From assembly GCA_937892155.1 (NCBI GenBank), contig CALAUG010000060.1, positions 1 through 64,000 on the forward strand: DNA of 64,000 bases. The letters run 5' to 3'. Made by a program: the position numbers and the translations under genes. The notes under the pieces are model-generated. The model ran no database searches. It was not told the DNA's origin and saw only the letters and a list, made by a program, of their open reading frames with translations. Positions 15,737 through 25,517 of this stretch are shown one piece after another. Each line of letters opens with the position of its first letter. Position 1 is the stretch's first letter. The DNA is from an uncultured Bacteroidales bacterium (GTDB lineage: Bacteria > Bacteroidota > Bacteroidia > Bacteroidales > UBA1715).

Positions 15737-15744
15737 TATTTTTG
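15737..15744 (+). promoter_or_regulatory. -7 box of the dsbD-like gene
   Basis: TATTTTTG matches TAnnTTTG, 16 bases before the ATG at 15761. Confidence 0.4.
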
Positions 15745-15760
15745 TACAAATAGATGACGT

Positions 15761-17833
15761 ATGAAACGACTTTCATTTCTTGTTTTCTTTCTTATCACTA
15801 CCCTCTTCTGCTTTGCACAAAACGCAGATTGGAGGATTTCGTATGCTGCAGGAAAGACAAACGGGAATAGTTTTTCTATAGTATTCAACATTATTATTCC
15901 GCAAGACTTCCACATGTACAGTTTCGACCAAGTTGCTGGTGGTCCAATTGCGGCAAAAATTGATTTTGTACTTCCTGACGGCGTCGAGAAAAAAGGCGGT
16001 CTTCACATTGATTCAAAACAACCAGAAGAATTTTTTGACGATATTTTTGAAATCAACATCAGACAATTCTCCAATTCAACTCAATGGAGTCAAGAATTTG
16101 TCGTTACGAAAGATATTGAACCGTGTGAAATCAAAGGTTCTTACAGTTATCAGCTTTGCAAGGATGATGGATATTGCCTTAACCCGTTTCCCGAAGAATT
16201 TTCCGTACAAATTCCCGCATATTCAGTAAGCCCCCAAATAACGGAACAACCTGAGCAAAGTGACAATCAACCTCAACAAATACCAATTGATACACAATCG
16301 GTTGACACAATAGCAGAAATCATAGAAGGAATTATACAAGACAGCGTTATAACAAGTGTTATTCCTCAAGAAGAGATTTTCGATGAACAAACTCAAACAG
16401 AAAATCGTTCATTATGGTTCATTTTCTTTTTAGGATTCCTTGGCGGACTGCTTGCATTCCTTACTCCATGCGTATTCCCAATGGTTCCAATGACGGTGAG
16501 TATGTTCCTAAAACGTGACCAAAAACACGCCTTACGCGACATTTTCATCTATGGTCTTTCCATTGTCGTTATTTTCGTTGCATTGGGTTTGTGCATCACG
16601 TTACTGTTCGGTGTCGATGCGCTGAACAAACTTTCTACCGAACCTGCATTTAACATGGTGTTCTTCTTCATTTTCGTGATTTTTGCAATCTCATTTTTCG
16701 GTGTGTTCGAACTAATGCTCCCAACAAGCTGGATAAACTATTTTGACCAAAAAGCAGACAACTCAAAAGGATTTCTCAGCATATTCTTTATGGCATTCAC
16801 CTTGGTACTTGTATCATTTTCGTGCACCGCAATGATTATCGGCACCTTGCTGGTTGAATCAGTCGTTTCTGGTTCAATTACAGGACCATTAGTTGGAATG
16901 CTCGGTTTTGCCATTGCACTGGCATTGCCATTCATAGTTTTTGCGGCAGTGCCGTCATTATTATCTTCGATGAAAAAGTCGGGCGACTGGATGAACGACG
17001 TAAAAATTTCATTGGGTTTTATAGAATTAGGTTTTGCGCTTAAGTTCATTTCAAAAGCAGACTTGGTTGCCGGTTGGGGAATTTTACCACGTGATTTATT
17101 TATCGCAATCTGGATTATTTTACTTATTCTGTGGGGATTATGTATGTTGCGCATCATACGAATTGGCGGTTGCGAAAGAAAAAAATTGTCGAAGACGAGA
17201 ATCGGCATCTCCGTTATTATTTTCGCTTTTGCACTCTATCTTGTTCCTGGATTTTTGGGTAAACCAATAGATATTATCAGCGGTTGGCTGCCACCAATGA
17301 GCACACAAAAAATCCACGTGCTTTCCAACGAAAATCAATCTGAAATAACGCCAAACAAAAAATATGGCGACATTTTCCATTCGCCCTACGGTATCAACGG
17401 ATTCTACGATTACGACGAAGGGTTGGCATTTGCAAAATCAGTTGACAAACCTGTTTTATTGGATTTTACAGGTCTTGGTTGCGAAAACTGTCGAAAAATC
17501 GAAATGAATGTTTGGGCAAAGCCAGAAATTCTGTCAATAATCAAAAACGACTACGTGCTTATTTCCCTCTATCTTGATTCACGCGAGCCATTGGACTCGA
17601 CGCTTGTTAGGAACGAAGTTTACGGAGAAAAAACATATAAAATAAGAACCGTCGGCGAACATTGGAGTATGTTTATGATGAGAAATTACCACGGACTGAT
17701 GCAACCATATTATGTATTGCTATCACCCGAAGGTGAAAGACTTTGTGAACCTGCGACATACGACGACGCAAAGGATGCAGAGACATATAAGAAGTTTCTG
17801 CTCACCGGCTTACAAATATTCCAAGACAAATAA
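15761..17833 (+). CDS. DsbD-like thiol:disulfide interchange protein
   Basis: 690 residues with the full DsbD plan. A signal peptide (1-19, ending CFAQ) precedes a periplasmic immunoglobulin-like domain (about 22-150). A Pro/Gln/Glu-rich linker (about 155-215) leads to an eight-segment CcdA-type membrane domain with one Cys in LTPCVFP (about 240) and the other in SFSCTAM (about 355). The C-terminal thioredoxin domain carries CENC (about 576-579). The protein passes electrons from cytoplasmic thioredoxin across the inner membrane to periplasmic partners. The periplasmic thioredoxin-like protein at 160-1680 is one conceivable client. The epimerase gene follows by 13 bases. Confidence 0.9.
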   Translation: MKRLSFLVFFLITTLFCFAQNADWRISYAAGKTNGNSFSIVFNIIIPQDFHMYSFDQVAGGPIAAKIDFVLPDGVEKKGGLHIDSKQPEEFFDDIFEINIRQFSNSTQWSQEFVVTKDIEPCEIKGSYSYQLCKDDGYCLNPFPEEFSVQIPAYSVSPQITEQPEQSDNQPQQIPIDTQSVDTIAEIIEGIIQDSVITSVIPQEEIFDEQTQTENRSLWFIFFLGFLGGLLAFLTPCVFPMVPMTVSMFLKRDQKHALRDIFIYGLSIVVIFVALGLCITLLFGVDALNKLSTEPAFNMVFFFIFVIFAISFFGVFELMLPTSWINYFDQKADNSKGFLSIFFMAFTLVLVSFSCTAMIIGTLLVESVVSGSITGPLVGMLGFAIALALPFIVFAAVPSLLSSMKKSGDWMNDVKISLGFIELGFALKFISKADLVAGWGILPRDLFIAIWIILLILWGLCMLRIIRIGGCERKKLSKTRIGISVIIFAFALYLVPGFLGKPIDIISGWLPPMSTQKIHVLSNENQSEITPNKKYGDIFHSPYGINGFYDYDEGLAFAKSVDKPVLLDFTGLGCENCRKIEMNVWAKPEILSIIKNDYVLISLYLDSREPLDSTLVRNEVYGEKTYKIRTVGEHWSMFMMRNYHGLMQPYYVLLSPEGERLCEPATYDDAKDAETYKKFLLTGLQIFQDK

Positions 17834-17846
17834 CCATCTAACAAAT

Positions 17847-18875
17847 ATGAAAAAAGCTTTATTCATTGGTGGAACCGGCACAATCAGCACTGCCATCTCA
17901 AAATTAGTAGCCCAATCACCCGACTGGGAATTATATGTAATTAACCGTGGCTCACGCAACAATGTACTGCCGAAAAATGTAAAAACAATTACAATAGCCG
18001 ACATCAACAACGAAGACGAAGCGCGCGAAAAACTTGCGGAATACGAATTCGACTGCGTGTGCGATTTCATCTGTTTTGTTCCTGAACAAATCAAACGGGA
18101 TTACCGTCTCTTCAAGGGTAAAACTAAGCAAATGATGTTTATCAGTTCTGCTTCAGCCTATCAAAAACCTGTTGGAAATTATCTTATAAATGAGGCAACT
18201 CCACTTGCAAATCCATATTGGGAATACTCGCGAAACAAAATTGCCTGCGAAGATTTTTTAATGGAAAAATACCGCAAAGAACAATTTCCAATCACGATAA
18301 TTCGTCCCAGCCACACATACGACGAGCGTTCAATTCCTCTTGGAGTTCACGGCAAAAACGGCAGTTGGCAGGTCGTGAAACGTATGCTTGCAGGCAAACC
18401 CGTGATAGTACACGGAGATGGAACATCGCTCTGGACAATGACGCACAACAGCGATTTTGCAAAAGGATTTTTCGGTTTGATGGGAAATATTCACGCAATT
18501 GGCGAAGCGTTTCAAATCACATCGGACGAAACAGTTACGTGGAACCAAGTATATCAAAGTATTGCAGACAGTTTAGGTGTAACTTACAAACCATATTACG
18601 TTGCCTCCGAATTTCTTGCAGCCGTCAGCGATTACGATTTTACAGGCAGTTTAATTGGCGATAAAGCAAATTCTATCGTATTTGATAACACAAAACTCAA
18701 GAAGGCTATTCCCGATTTTAAAGCAACCGTTCGTTTTGACCAAGGAGTTCGCAAAACCATAGAATTTGTCCTCTCACATCCTGAATACCAAAAAGAAGAC
18801 AAAGAGTTTGATGAATGGTGCGACAAAGTAATTGACACATTGGAGAACGCCAAAAAGCAATTGACAAAGAACTAA
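17847..18875 (+). CDS. NAD-dependent epimerase/dehydratase family protein (extended SDR)
   Basis: 342 residues from the ATG at 17847; an upstream in-frame extension lies inside the dsbD-like gene and is not used. The nucleotide-binding motif GGTGTIS is at 8-14. The usual YxxxK pair appears as YSRNK in a region preceded by SSASAY, although the Tyr spacing is that of sugar epimerase relatives. HPT-type marks of isomerases are missing. The substrate is probably a nucleotide-linked sugar, but this cannot be settled. It follows the dsbD-like gene by 13 bases and precedes the GH43-like gene by 4 bases, so the three form one transcription unit. Confidence 0.85.
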   Translation: MKKALFIGGTGTISTAISKLVAQSPDWELYVINRGSRNNVLPKNVKTITIADINNEDEAREKLAEYEFDCVCDFICFVPEQIKRDYRLFKGKTKQMMFISSASAYQKPVGNYLINEATPLANPYWEYSRNKIACEDFLMEKYRKEQFPITIIRPSHTYDERSIPLGVHGKNGSWQVVKRMLAGKPVIVHGDGTSLWTMTHNSDFAKGFFGLMGNIHAIGEAFQITSDETVTWNQVYQSIADSLGVTYKPYYVASEFLAAVSDYDFTGSLIGDKANSIVFDNTKLKKAIPDFKATVRFDQGVRKTIEFVLSHPEYQKEDKEFDEWCDKVIDTLENAKKQLTKN

Positions 18876-18879
18876 TAAC

Positions 18880-20412
18880 ATGAAACGAATCTTTCTTTTC
18901 CTTTTGTCACTTTGGCTATGCTTTATTGTGAATGCACAAGAAAATATACGTGCATATAAAAATCCCGTGATTCCCGGTATGGCACCAAATCCAAGCGTAT
19001 GTCGAGTAAATGATGACTATTATTTGGTAACGAGTTCGTTTAACCAAAATCCAGCTATTCCAATTTACCACAGTAAAGACCTAATAAACTGGGAATTAAT
19101 AAATTATGCAGTAACCGATAAGAACGGACTTGATTTAAGCAAAGGCGAAGGTATATTTGCGCCTACTATCCGCTACAACGAATTTGATAGCACATTTTAC
19201 ATAGTCGCGACGAATAGAGGAAACGGAAATAGTTTTATAGTTTACACCCAACACCCAGATTCAACATGGAGCGAGCCCGTTTTTTTCGCAAATCCACGTG
19301 TTGGACTGTATCCATCATTATTCTGGGACACCGACGGTTCATGCTATCTGCAATGTGTTGACAAAAGCAGCATCATTCAAATAGTGATTGACCCCAAAAC
19401 TGGCGAAGAACTCTCCTCGTTCCACTATTTAACCGACGGTATTTGTCCCGAAAATCCACACATGTACAAAATTGGGAAATACTATTATTTGATGAACACT
19501 GACGGTTGTCAAGAAATTGATTATCACGTAAATATTAGAATAAGCGACGATATATGGGGCCCTTTTATTCCCTGCCAGCACAATCCTATTTTGTCACACA
19601 ACCCAGTTCTTTCAAACGACAAAGCCAAGCGAGACAATCCTATTCAATGTACAGGACATGCCGATATGATTCAAGCACACGACAGCACATGGTTGATGGT
19701 ATTTTCCGCAACTCAACCATTTCAATTTACAAATCAACCGCTTGGTCGGGAGACATTCCTCGTTCCGATCGAATGGAAAGATAAATGGCCAACTGTGAAC
19801 GACAACGTAACAGTGCCCGAAGTTGTTTCTAACGAGGGCAACACTGCTCTAACAAGTAGGAAAGGTGTATGCGAATTATATACATTTACGCACATAGAGC
19901 CACTTTTGTTGGAATGGAATGCATACCGTATTTCACCCGATTCGGTAGCAAAAATCACAGAAGACGGATTAGAAATTAAAGCAAGTTCGACATACGACGC
20001 CTTTGTTGGAATTCGTCAGCAAAGTTATATTGAAGATCTTGAAACAAAAGTAGAAATTGCCAATTGGGAAGGCGATGCTGGTATTTGTGTTCACAATAAT
20101 CACGATGGGCGATACAATCTTGCGTTAGTGCGCGAAAATGGCAAAGCATACGTAGAATTACACTATTTGTTTCACAGTATTAACCAGACTAAAAGAATCG
20201 AAATTGATTCAAAAACACATGAAATCCGTCTCAAAATATCTTCAAAAAATGATATATACGAATTCTATTATTCGCTAGATGGAAACAGTTGGAAATCGAT
20301 TGGTTCAATTGAATCTTCCTTCCTTTTGGAATCCAATTCCGGACTTTTGCTTGGTCCATACGTAGAAAAAGGTTCGGCAACGTTCAGCTACTGCTCGTTT
20401 ACAACAAAATAA
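18880..20412 (+). CDS. GH43-like five-bladed propeller protein, probably catalytically altered
   Basis: 510 residues: signal peptide (1-19), a GH43-type beta-propeller (about 25-310) and a C-terminal beta-sandwich (about 325-508) like the DUF1349-type domain of GH43 xylosidase/arabinosidase relatives. The family pattern is plain: NPVIPGMAPNPS, DDYYLVTSSF, IYHSKDLINW, YPSLFWDTDGS, PENPHMYKIGKYYYL. The position of the catalytic base, normally Asp in PDPS, is Asn37. The pKa-modulating Asp, normally DPSLF, is Tyr144. Only the general acid Glu191 is kept. It may bind rather than cleave glycans, or use other residues. It is secreted to the periplasm or surface and is the last gene of the dsbD-like unit. 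Confidence 0.85.
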   Translation: MKRIFLFLLSLWLCFIVNAQENIRAYKNPVIPGMAPNPSVCRVNDDYYLVTSSFNQNPAIPIYHSKDLINWELINYAVTDKNGLDLSKGEGIFAPTIRYNEFDSTFYIVATNRGNGNSFIVYTQHPDSTWSEPVFFANPRVGLYPSLFWDTDGSCYLQCVDKSSIIQIVIDPKTGEELSSFHYLTDGICPENPHMYKIGKYYYLMNTDGCQEIDYHVNIRISDDIWGPFIPCQHNPILSHNPVLSNDKAKRDNPIQCTGHADMIQAHDSTWLMVFSATQPFQFTNQPLGRETFLVPIEWKDKWPTVNDNVTVPEVVSNEGNTALTSRKGVCELYTFTHIEPLLLEWNAYRISPDSVAKITEDGLEIKASSTYDAFVGIRQQSYIEDLETKVEIANWEGDAGICVHNNHDGRYNLALVRENGKAYVELHYLFHSINQTKRIEIDSKTHEIRLKISSKNDIYEFYYSLDGNSWKSIGSIESSFLLESNSGLLLGPYVEKGSATFSYCSFTTK

Positions 20413-20415
20413 CAA

Positions 20416-21519
20416 TTATCGTAAACCAGAATTCAAATACAATATTTCAGTATTGCCATTTTTGAATTTCACGATATTCAAACCTTTTTGAAGATTGGGA
20501 ATTTCGCGTCCTTGTACATCATAAATTGATTCTGGAGCATCATCTTGTGTAATATTTTCCACTGATAAAGGATCTTCGCACTCTATCATTGAGAAATTTG
20601 ACCAAATCTCATTGGTTTCATACTCACTTTTGGACTGACAAGGCACATACAAAGTCGCATTATATGAGCTAAAAGGCTCATCCTTACCTACAGGCGGTTT
20701 AGTAGTCAAACAATGAAATTCCGATAAACTGTCACATTCCCCAAATGCTTCCTTGCCGATTTTTACTGTATATATATTCGGCTCGAGTACAACTTTTTTT
20801 AACGATGGGCACCCTTTAAATGCGTAATATTCAATCTCACGAATAGACTTTGGAATTGATATGGAATCAAGACTCAAACAATCTCCGAAAGCATAATAAC
20901 ATATTTCACGTACATATTTCGGTAAAGTCACATCATGTAAACTATCACATCCTGAAAACATACGATATTCAAGTACATGCAGATAATTTGGTAATTTAAT
21001 TGTTTTTAAACTTTTACAATTGGAAAAAGCATACCCACCAATTTCCTCCACACTGCTCGGCAAAAAAACTGATGATAAATTTTCGCAATTCAAAAAAGCT
21101 CCAAAACCAATTGTTTCAACCTTTTTCGGAATTTTTATTGATGTAAGGCTGGTACATTCCATAAAAACACGCTCGCCAATAGAAACAAGCGAACTTGGCA
21201 ATACTACATTGTACAGATTTGTACAACGTGAAAATGCATCATTACCAATAACTGTCACTTTTGAAGGCAATGTTATAGACTCTAAATTCTCACAATTGGC
21301 AAAAGCACGATTGGCAATACTTGTAACGTAATATCTATAACCATCTATCACAAAATAAGCAGGGATTTCCAAGTCAACGTGTCGTTTTGACGAACCGTAA
21401 GAAACAACCTCCAACTCGTCATCAGATATAAATTCATATCGCACGCCATTGTCATATATTTGGGCAAAGATAGGCTGTGAAACAAACCACAACAACACAA
21501 TAAAAAAAAATTTCTTCAT
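20416..21519 (-). CDS. BspA-like leucine-rich repeat protein (LRR_5 type)
   Basis: 367 residues. After a signal peptide (1-19) and a short beta region come about ten repeats of some 23 residues, in the pattern FxxCxxLxxIxLPxxVxxIGxxAF, from about 60 to 280. The tail (about 325-367: YDVQGREIPNLQKGLNIVKF) resembles C-terminal segments of Bacteroidota surface proteins. BspA-like proteins mediate adhesion or protein binding outside the cell. It is convergent with the GH43-like gene, with only 3 bases between the stops and no obvious hairpin. A -7 box lies at 21533-21540. Confidence 0.88.
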   Translation of the reverse strand: MKKFFFIVLLWFVSQPIFAQIYDNGVRYEFISDDELEVVSYGSSKRHVDLEIPAYFVIDGYRYYVTSIANRAFANCENLESITLPSKVTVIGNDAFSRCTNLYNVVLPSSLVSIGERVFMECTSLTSIKIPKKVETIGFGAFLNCENLSSVFLPSSVEEIGGYAFSNCKSLKTIKLPNYLHVLEYRMFSGCDSLHDVTLPKYVREICYYAFGDCLSLDSISIPKSIREIEYYAFKGCPSLKKVVLEPNIYTVKIGKEAFGECDSLSEFHCLTTKPPVGKDEPFSSYNATLYVPCQSKSEYETNEIWSNFSMIECEDPLSVENITQDDAPESIYDVQGREIPNLQKGLNIVKFKNGNTEILYLNSGLR

Positions 21520-21532
21520 TCCGATTTTTTTA

Positions 21533-21540
21533 CAAAAATA
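21533..21540 (-). promoter_or_regulatory. -7 box of the BspA-like gene
   Basis: TATTTTTG on the minus strand matches TAnnTTTG, 13 bases before the ATG at 21519. Confidence 0.4.
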
Positions 21541-21619
21541 AAAACAAATGACAAAAAAACTACTGATGATGAGTTTTTGGGTTTCAACTCTTTTCTCAAA
21601 ATAAATTGGAAGAAAATTA

Positions 21620-21627
21620 TACCTTTG
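21620..21627 (+). promoter_or_regulatory. -7 box of the 447-residue membrane protein gene
   Basis: TACCTTTG, a full match to TAnnTTTG, lies 42 bases before the ATG at 21670 in an intergenic stretch. Confidence 0.5.
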
Positions 21628-21669
21628 TCACATTAAGTAATTTACTACAAGCAATGTAGTTTCATCAAG

Positions 21670-23013
21670 ATGCGTGATTTAGTTTCTGGGTACGACATAA
21701 TAATAGTTGTGATACTTTTAGGTATTTTATACCTCATCGCACACAAAGTACAAGAAACCCACATCGACCGTTTTAATTATTATTCGCACTATACACGCGC
21801 ACTATTCCTAAAAATCTTTGCAGGAATGATTTTCTGCTGCGTCTATATTTTTTATTACAATGGTGGAGATACCCAGTATTACTTTACTGGTACACGCTGT
21901 ATTGTAAAAATGGCTGGGAAAAATTTCGGTGCGTTTTTACAGTTGATGCTGGGAGAACGAACACCCGAACTGCGTTCACTCTTTGATTATTACACAGGTT
22001 GGCCTACATATTTTAAAGATGCCAATTCTTGGGCTGTTTGCCGTTTCTCTGTACCTTTCTATCTGCTTGGATGCGGCTCATATTTGGGAATGACCATGGT
22101 TATGAATTTCCTACTATTCATTCCAATGTGGAATTTTTACAAACTCTTCATTAAACTCTACCCCAAAATGTCAAAATTTGGTGCAATAGCATTATTCTAC
22201 ATTCCATCGGTGATATTTTGGGGATCGGGATTATTGAAAGATGGATGGTGCCTTGCCGCTGTGCTTGCTATTTACACAGCCTGTCATAATATATTTGTAA
22301 GGAAACGCTCGATTTTGAAAAACATATTTAAATATTTATTCTGGTCGTACATACTAATATCCATTCGACCATACGCATTTTACACCGTATTGGGCACGAG
22401 TATGATTTGGATTGGAACTAATTTGTTAAAGACTATTGACAGCACATTTATTCGAGTAACATTTTTCCCTCTTGTCGCATCAGTTGTTGTAATAATTTTC
22501 GTTGTCTTTATGAAAAACTCTGGAAATATTGCAGAAGGACACTACGCAACAGTTGATGAAATGATGACTCACGCAGTTGTAATCCAAGATGATTTAAAAC
22601 GTGACTATTATGGTGCTAATAGTTTTGATATTGGTACTTTCGACGCTTCTATTTCCGGTATGTTGGCAAAATTGCCACAAGCAACAATTGCTGGAATGTT
22701 CCGTCCATTTATATGGGAAGCTCGAACGCCTTTTATGCTTATGGCCGGACTTGAGAATATTGTTTTACTGCTACTGTCCATCTGGGCATTGCTTGTTTTT
22801 CGACTCAAATTATTTTCATTTCTGTTTAAGGATGGTTTTCAATGCAGTTTAGCAATTTTTGTGATTGTATTCGCATTTTTCATCGGCTTGACAATTGCGA
22901 ACTTTGGTGCCTTGGTACGATATAGAATCATTTTACAACCATTTTTCTGTCTCATACTTGGACGACTATGGTTCTTACATCGGCAAGAAAAATTGGAATC
23001 ATTAGAGGAATAA
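21670..23013 (+). CDS. Multi-pass membrane protein of unknown function
   Basis: 447 residues with about nine to ten membrane segments, starting with about 9-26 and 48-64. A longer loop (about 68-130) holds GGDTQYYF and a WPTYF segment. The layout, a large loop between the second and third segments and aromatic-rich helices, recalls membrane glycosyltransferases or polysaccharide polymerases of Bacteroidota, but I do not recognise a family. It has its own -7 box and is followed by another membrane protein gene after 49 bases. Confidence 0.8.
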   Translation: MRDLVSGYDIIIVVILLGILYLIAHKVQETHIDRFNYYSHYTRALFLKIFAGMIFCCVYIFYYNGGDTQYYFTGTRCIVKMAGKNFGAFLQLMLGERTPELRSLFDYYTGWPTYFKDANSWAVCRFSVPFYLLGCGSYLGMTMVMNFLLFIPMWNFYKLFIKLYPKMSKFGAIALFYIPSVIFWGSGLLKDGWCLAAVLAIYTACHNIFVRKRSILKNIFKYLFWSYILISIRPYAFYTVLGTSMIWIGTNLLKTIDSTFIRVTFFPLVASVVVIIFVVFMKNSGNIAEGHYATVDEMMTHAVVIQDDLKRDYYGANSFDIGTFDASISGMLAKLPQATIAGMFRPFIWEARTPFMLMAGLENIVLLLLSIWALLVFRLKLFSFLFKDGFQCSLAIFVIVFAFFIGLTIANFGALVRYRIILQPFFCLILGRLWFLHRQEKLESLEE

Positions 23014-23062
23014 TTGACAAAAATATTTCAGGGTTTTGCTATTTTTGGAAAAATAAGAACGT

Positions 23063-23770
23063 ATGGATTGTCAACAACAAATAGAATTCAGCAGAATTCG
23101 CACCACAAAGGAAATCTTTTCTGATTTTTTGTTTTTTCTCAAAACAGAATGGAAATCCTACGGAATAGCGTTATGTGTGACTGTCTTGCCATTTGCTTTG
23201 ATAAGTGCCTATTTCGTTTCTACAGGAGACATTACTGATATTGAAGATAATTCATTATTCTATGCAATACTAATTTCGTTAATTGGTAAATTCTTTGGAA
23301 CTTTTATTTCCTGCGCATACGTTGCTAACTATATCAATGGAAATAAAAATGATTTTGATACAATAAAATCTTACGTCTTCAAATATTTCAACTTGGCATT
23401 TCTAACTGGCTCCTTAAGTCTTATAATTCTTATCCTTGGACTATTGCTTTACATTATTCCTGCCTTATTGGTGTTGCCACCATTATCGTTCATGCTGTAC
23501 GACGCATTATTCGCACAGCAAAGACCAGTTTTTAGTTTTGTACGTTGCATTAAACTCTGTAAAACCAACTGGAAACAATGTTTTGCTGTTGTTTACCTTT
23601 GCTATGGATTTATTTTTTTTGCTTCACTTCTGTTGGGAACTATTATTCCAGAATCAAACAATTTCGCCACAATATTTTTCTCATCTATCTTGACTGTTGC
23701 AAGCGAAACCATAATGATTCCATTCATATTACTATATTATAGTTTAGGAAATCAAAATATGCAGATATGA
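23063..23770 (+). CDS. Membrane protein of unknown function
   Basis: 235 residues with about five or six hydrophobic segments, near 34-54, 68-90, 108-150, 172-195 and 205-230. The pattern of a short cytoplasmic N-terminus and glycine-poor helices with a conserved-looking P-x4-PPLSFMLYDALF segment resembles small integral membrane proteins of the DUF4013/YciC kind; I am not certain. Its stop overlaps the next start in an ATGA, so it is translationally coupled to the DUF4286 gene. Confidence 0.78.
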   Translation: MDCQQQIEFSRIRTTKEIFSDFLFFLKTEWKSYGIALCVTVLPFALISAYFVSTGDITDIEDNSLFYAILISLIGKFFGTFISCAYVANYINGNKNDFDTIKSYVFKYFNLAFLTGSLSLIILILGLLLYIIPALLVLPPLSFMLYDALFAQQRPVFSFVRCIKLCKTNWKQCFAVVYLCYGFIFFASLLLGTIIPESNNFATIFFSSILTVASETIMIPFILLYYSLGNQNMQI

Positions 23771-24066
23771 TTATCATCAACACAACACTTTCGTTTGCCG
23801 ACGAAATTCAATCCAACGCCATAGAATGGCTCAAAACCGACTATATGCCATTACTTAAAGCATGTCCTTTAGTAAACTCTGTGGATTTATTTTCCATTGA
23901 AGCACAACAAGGTGCAGATGATTGTTTTGCCTTACAGATTCGCTTTAATTCTACAGAAAATTTTTCGATGTATAAAGCAAAATTTCAGCAAGATTTTGAA
24001 GCGGCACTTTATGCAAAATTCACCAATCAATTTGGTATGTTCAAAACTATACTTACCTCATTATGA
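23767..24066 (+). CDS. DUF4286 family protein
   Basis: 99 residues of a ferredoxin-like alpha/beta protein matching DUF4286, a small Bacteroidota family of unknown function. Typical pieces are MIIINTTLSFADEI, WLKTDYMPLLKACP, FALQIRF and the C-terminal FTNQFGMFKTIL. It overlaps both neighbours by 4 bases (ATGA at 23767 and 24063), which points to strict cotranslation with the membrane protein and the kinase. Confidence 0.8.
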   Translation: MIIINTTLSFADEIQSNAIEWLKTDYMPLLKACPLVNSVDLFSIEAQQGADDCFALQIRFNSTENFSMYKAKFQQDFEAALYAKFTNQFGMFKTILTSL

Positions 24067-24911
24067 TCCTTGTCGCCGACAGTGGTTCCACGAAAACAGA
24101 ATGGTCCTGCATCGCAGAACAATCTACAACTCGATTCAACACAATAGGTATGAATCCCTATTTTGTTACAGAAGAAATGATATGCAAGGAAATACGTAAC
24201 AATTTTCCCACACAGTACCAAACAAACGATATTGACGCAATATATTTTTTCGGCTCAGGCTGTGGACGCGAAGAATCAAAAGCAATAGTACGAAATGCAC
24301 TACAAGCAATTTTTGTCCACGCAAACATTACCGTTGATTCCGATTTAGTTGGAGCGGCTATTGCCAATTACGGAAAAGAACAAGGCATTATTTCTATATT
24401 AGGAACTGGGATGAATATTGGTTACTGGGATGGTCAATCCGTACATACACCCCTTCCCTCTCTGGGATTCATTTTAGGTGATGCTGGCAGCGGTTCTGCC
24501 CTCGGAAAAACGCTGATAAAGAATATTTTTGAAAGACAAATGACCAGTCAAACAACAGAAGCTTTTTTCAATCAGTATAAACTAACTGTTACCGAATTAC
24601 TGGAAGCAGTATACAAACGCCCACGCCCCAACGCATATCTGGCAAGTTTTGTACCTTTTATTGCAGAACATAAAGATTTGGAAGATATACAACTATTGAT
24701 TCGCTCCGTATTTGCAAATTTTACAAATATATATGCAAAGCAAATTGCGGCAGATTTTCAATCGGATAAGATAGCATTTGTTGGCTCTATAGCAAAAATT
24801 TTCCAAAATGAACTTAGAGAATCATTACAAACAGCAAATATTCAGCTCACAAAAATATCCAGTCATCCCATAGAAGGAATGGAAATATTTTTTAAAAATG
24901 ATAGAATCTAA
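24063..24911 (+). CDS. BadF/BadG-type ATPase, N-acetylglucosamine kinase-like
   Basis: 282 residues of the actin-like ATPase fold: phosphate-1 motif MILVADSGSTKTEW (1-14), GSGCGR (about 61-66), an adenosine/phosphate-2 stretch ISILGTGMN (about 110-118), and GDAGSGSALGK (about 139-149). Bacteroidota members are usually annotated as N-acetylglucosamine kinases or as BadF/BadG/BcrA/BcrD ATPases. The absence of the Cys that bind an Fe-S cluster argues for a sugar kinase. It is the last gene of a three-gene coupled set and converges with the DJ-1 gene. Confidence 0.82.
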   Translation: MILVADSGSTKTEWSCIAEQSTTRFNTIGMNPYFVTEEMICKEIRNNFPTQYQTNDIDAIYFFGSGCGREESKAIVRNALQAIFVHANITVDSDLVGAAIANYGKEQGIISILGTGMNIGYWDGQSVHTPLPSLGFILGDAGSGSALGKTLIKNIFERQMTSQTTEAFFNQYKLTVTELLEAVYKRPRPNAYLASFVPFIAEHKDLEDIQLLIRSVFANFTNIYAKQIAADFQSDKIAFVGSIAKIFQNELRESLQTANIQLTKISSHPIEGMEIFFKNDRI

Positions 24912-24922
24912 ATAGTTCTTAA

Positions 24923-25483
24923 CTATTCGTATTTTTCAAACATCATTTGAGAAGACAGAAGCTCCGCGATACGTTTGTCTTTCAACAATTCAACAATTTT
25001 AAAAGCAAAAAGTACTGCTGCCCCCGGACCATTTGCTGTTATAATATTTTGCGAGACAACAACGGATTGCTTTAAACACGTCGAGCCTAATAATTTATCT
25101 TCATAACCAGGATAACAAGTAGCTTCTTTTCCGTTCAATATTCCCAATTCTCCCAATACGTAAGGAGCAGCGCATATCGCAGCAATCCACTTGCCTTTAT
25201 TATTTTGTTCCATTAACATCTCTGCCAAAAGCTCACATGCCGCTAGGTTATCTGAGCCAGGCATGCCGCCAGGCAAAATAAGTAAATCGGCTATTTCCGG
25301 AGAAATCAAATTTATGGTTGTATCACATAATACGTGCAAACCGTGTGAACCTATAACTTCTATTTCATTAGTAATAGAAACAGTCTCTATATCAAAACCC
25401 GCTCTACGCAATATATCAACAGGAGCTAAAGCTTCCAACTCTTCAAAACCATCTGCTAAAAAAATGTAAACTTTTGAATCCAT
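24923..25483 (-). CDS. DJ-1/PfpI family protein (YajL-like)
   Basis: 186 residues of the DJ-1 fold: opening KVYIFLADGFEELEALAPVDILRRAG with the conserved Glu, LLILPGGMPGSDNL (about 68-81) and the nucleophile elbow AAICAAPYVLG with the reactive Cys near 105. A later segment is SQNIITANGPGAAVLFAFKIVE. Length and motifs fit YajL/ThiJ-like proteins, which act as redox-sensitive chaperones or deglycases. It runs 34 bases upstream of the cysS stop on the same strand. Confidence 0.88.
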   Translation of the reverse strand: MDSKVYIFLADGFEELEALAPVDILRRAGFDIETVSITNEIEVIGSHGLHVLCDTTINLISPEIADLLILPGGMPGSDNLAACELLAEMLMEQNNKGKWIAAICAAPYVLGELGILNGKEATCYPGYEDKLLGSTCLKQSVVVSQNIITANGPGAAVLFAFKIVELLKDKRIAELLSSQMMFEKYE

Positions 25484-25517
25484 ATTTCAAATTGACATTT
25501 TTAAACTCTATCAAAAA

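Noticed and set aside
16738..17208. A 156-codon minus-strand frame within the dsbD-like gene.
   Set aside because: It is the antisense shadow of membrane segments in a clear gene and has no promoter or homology signs.
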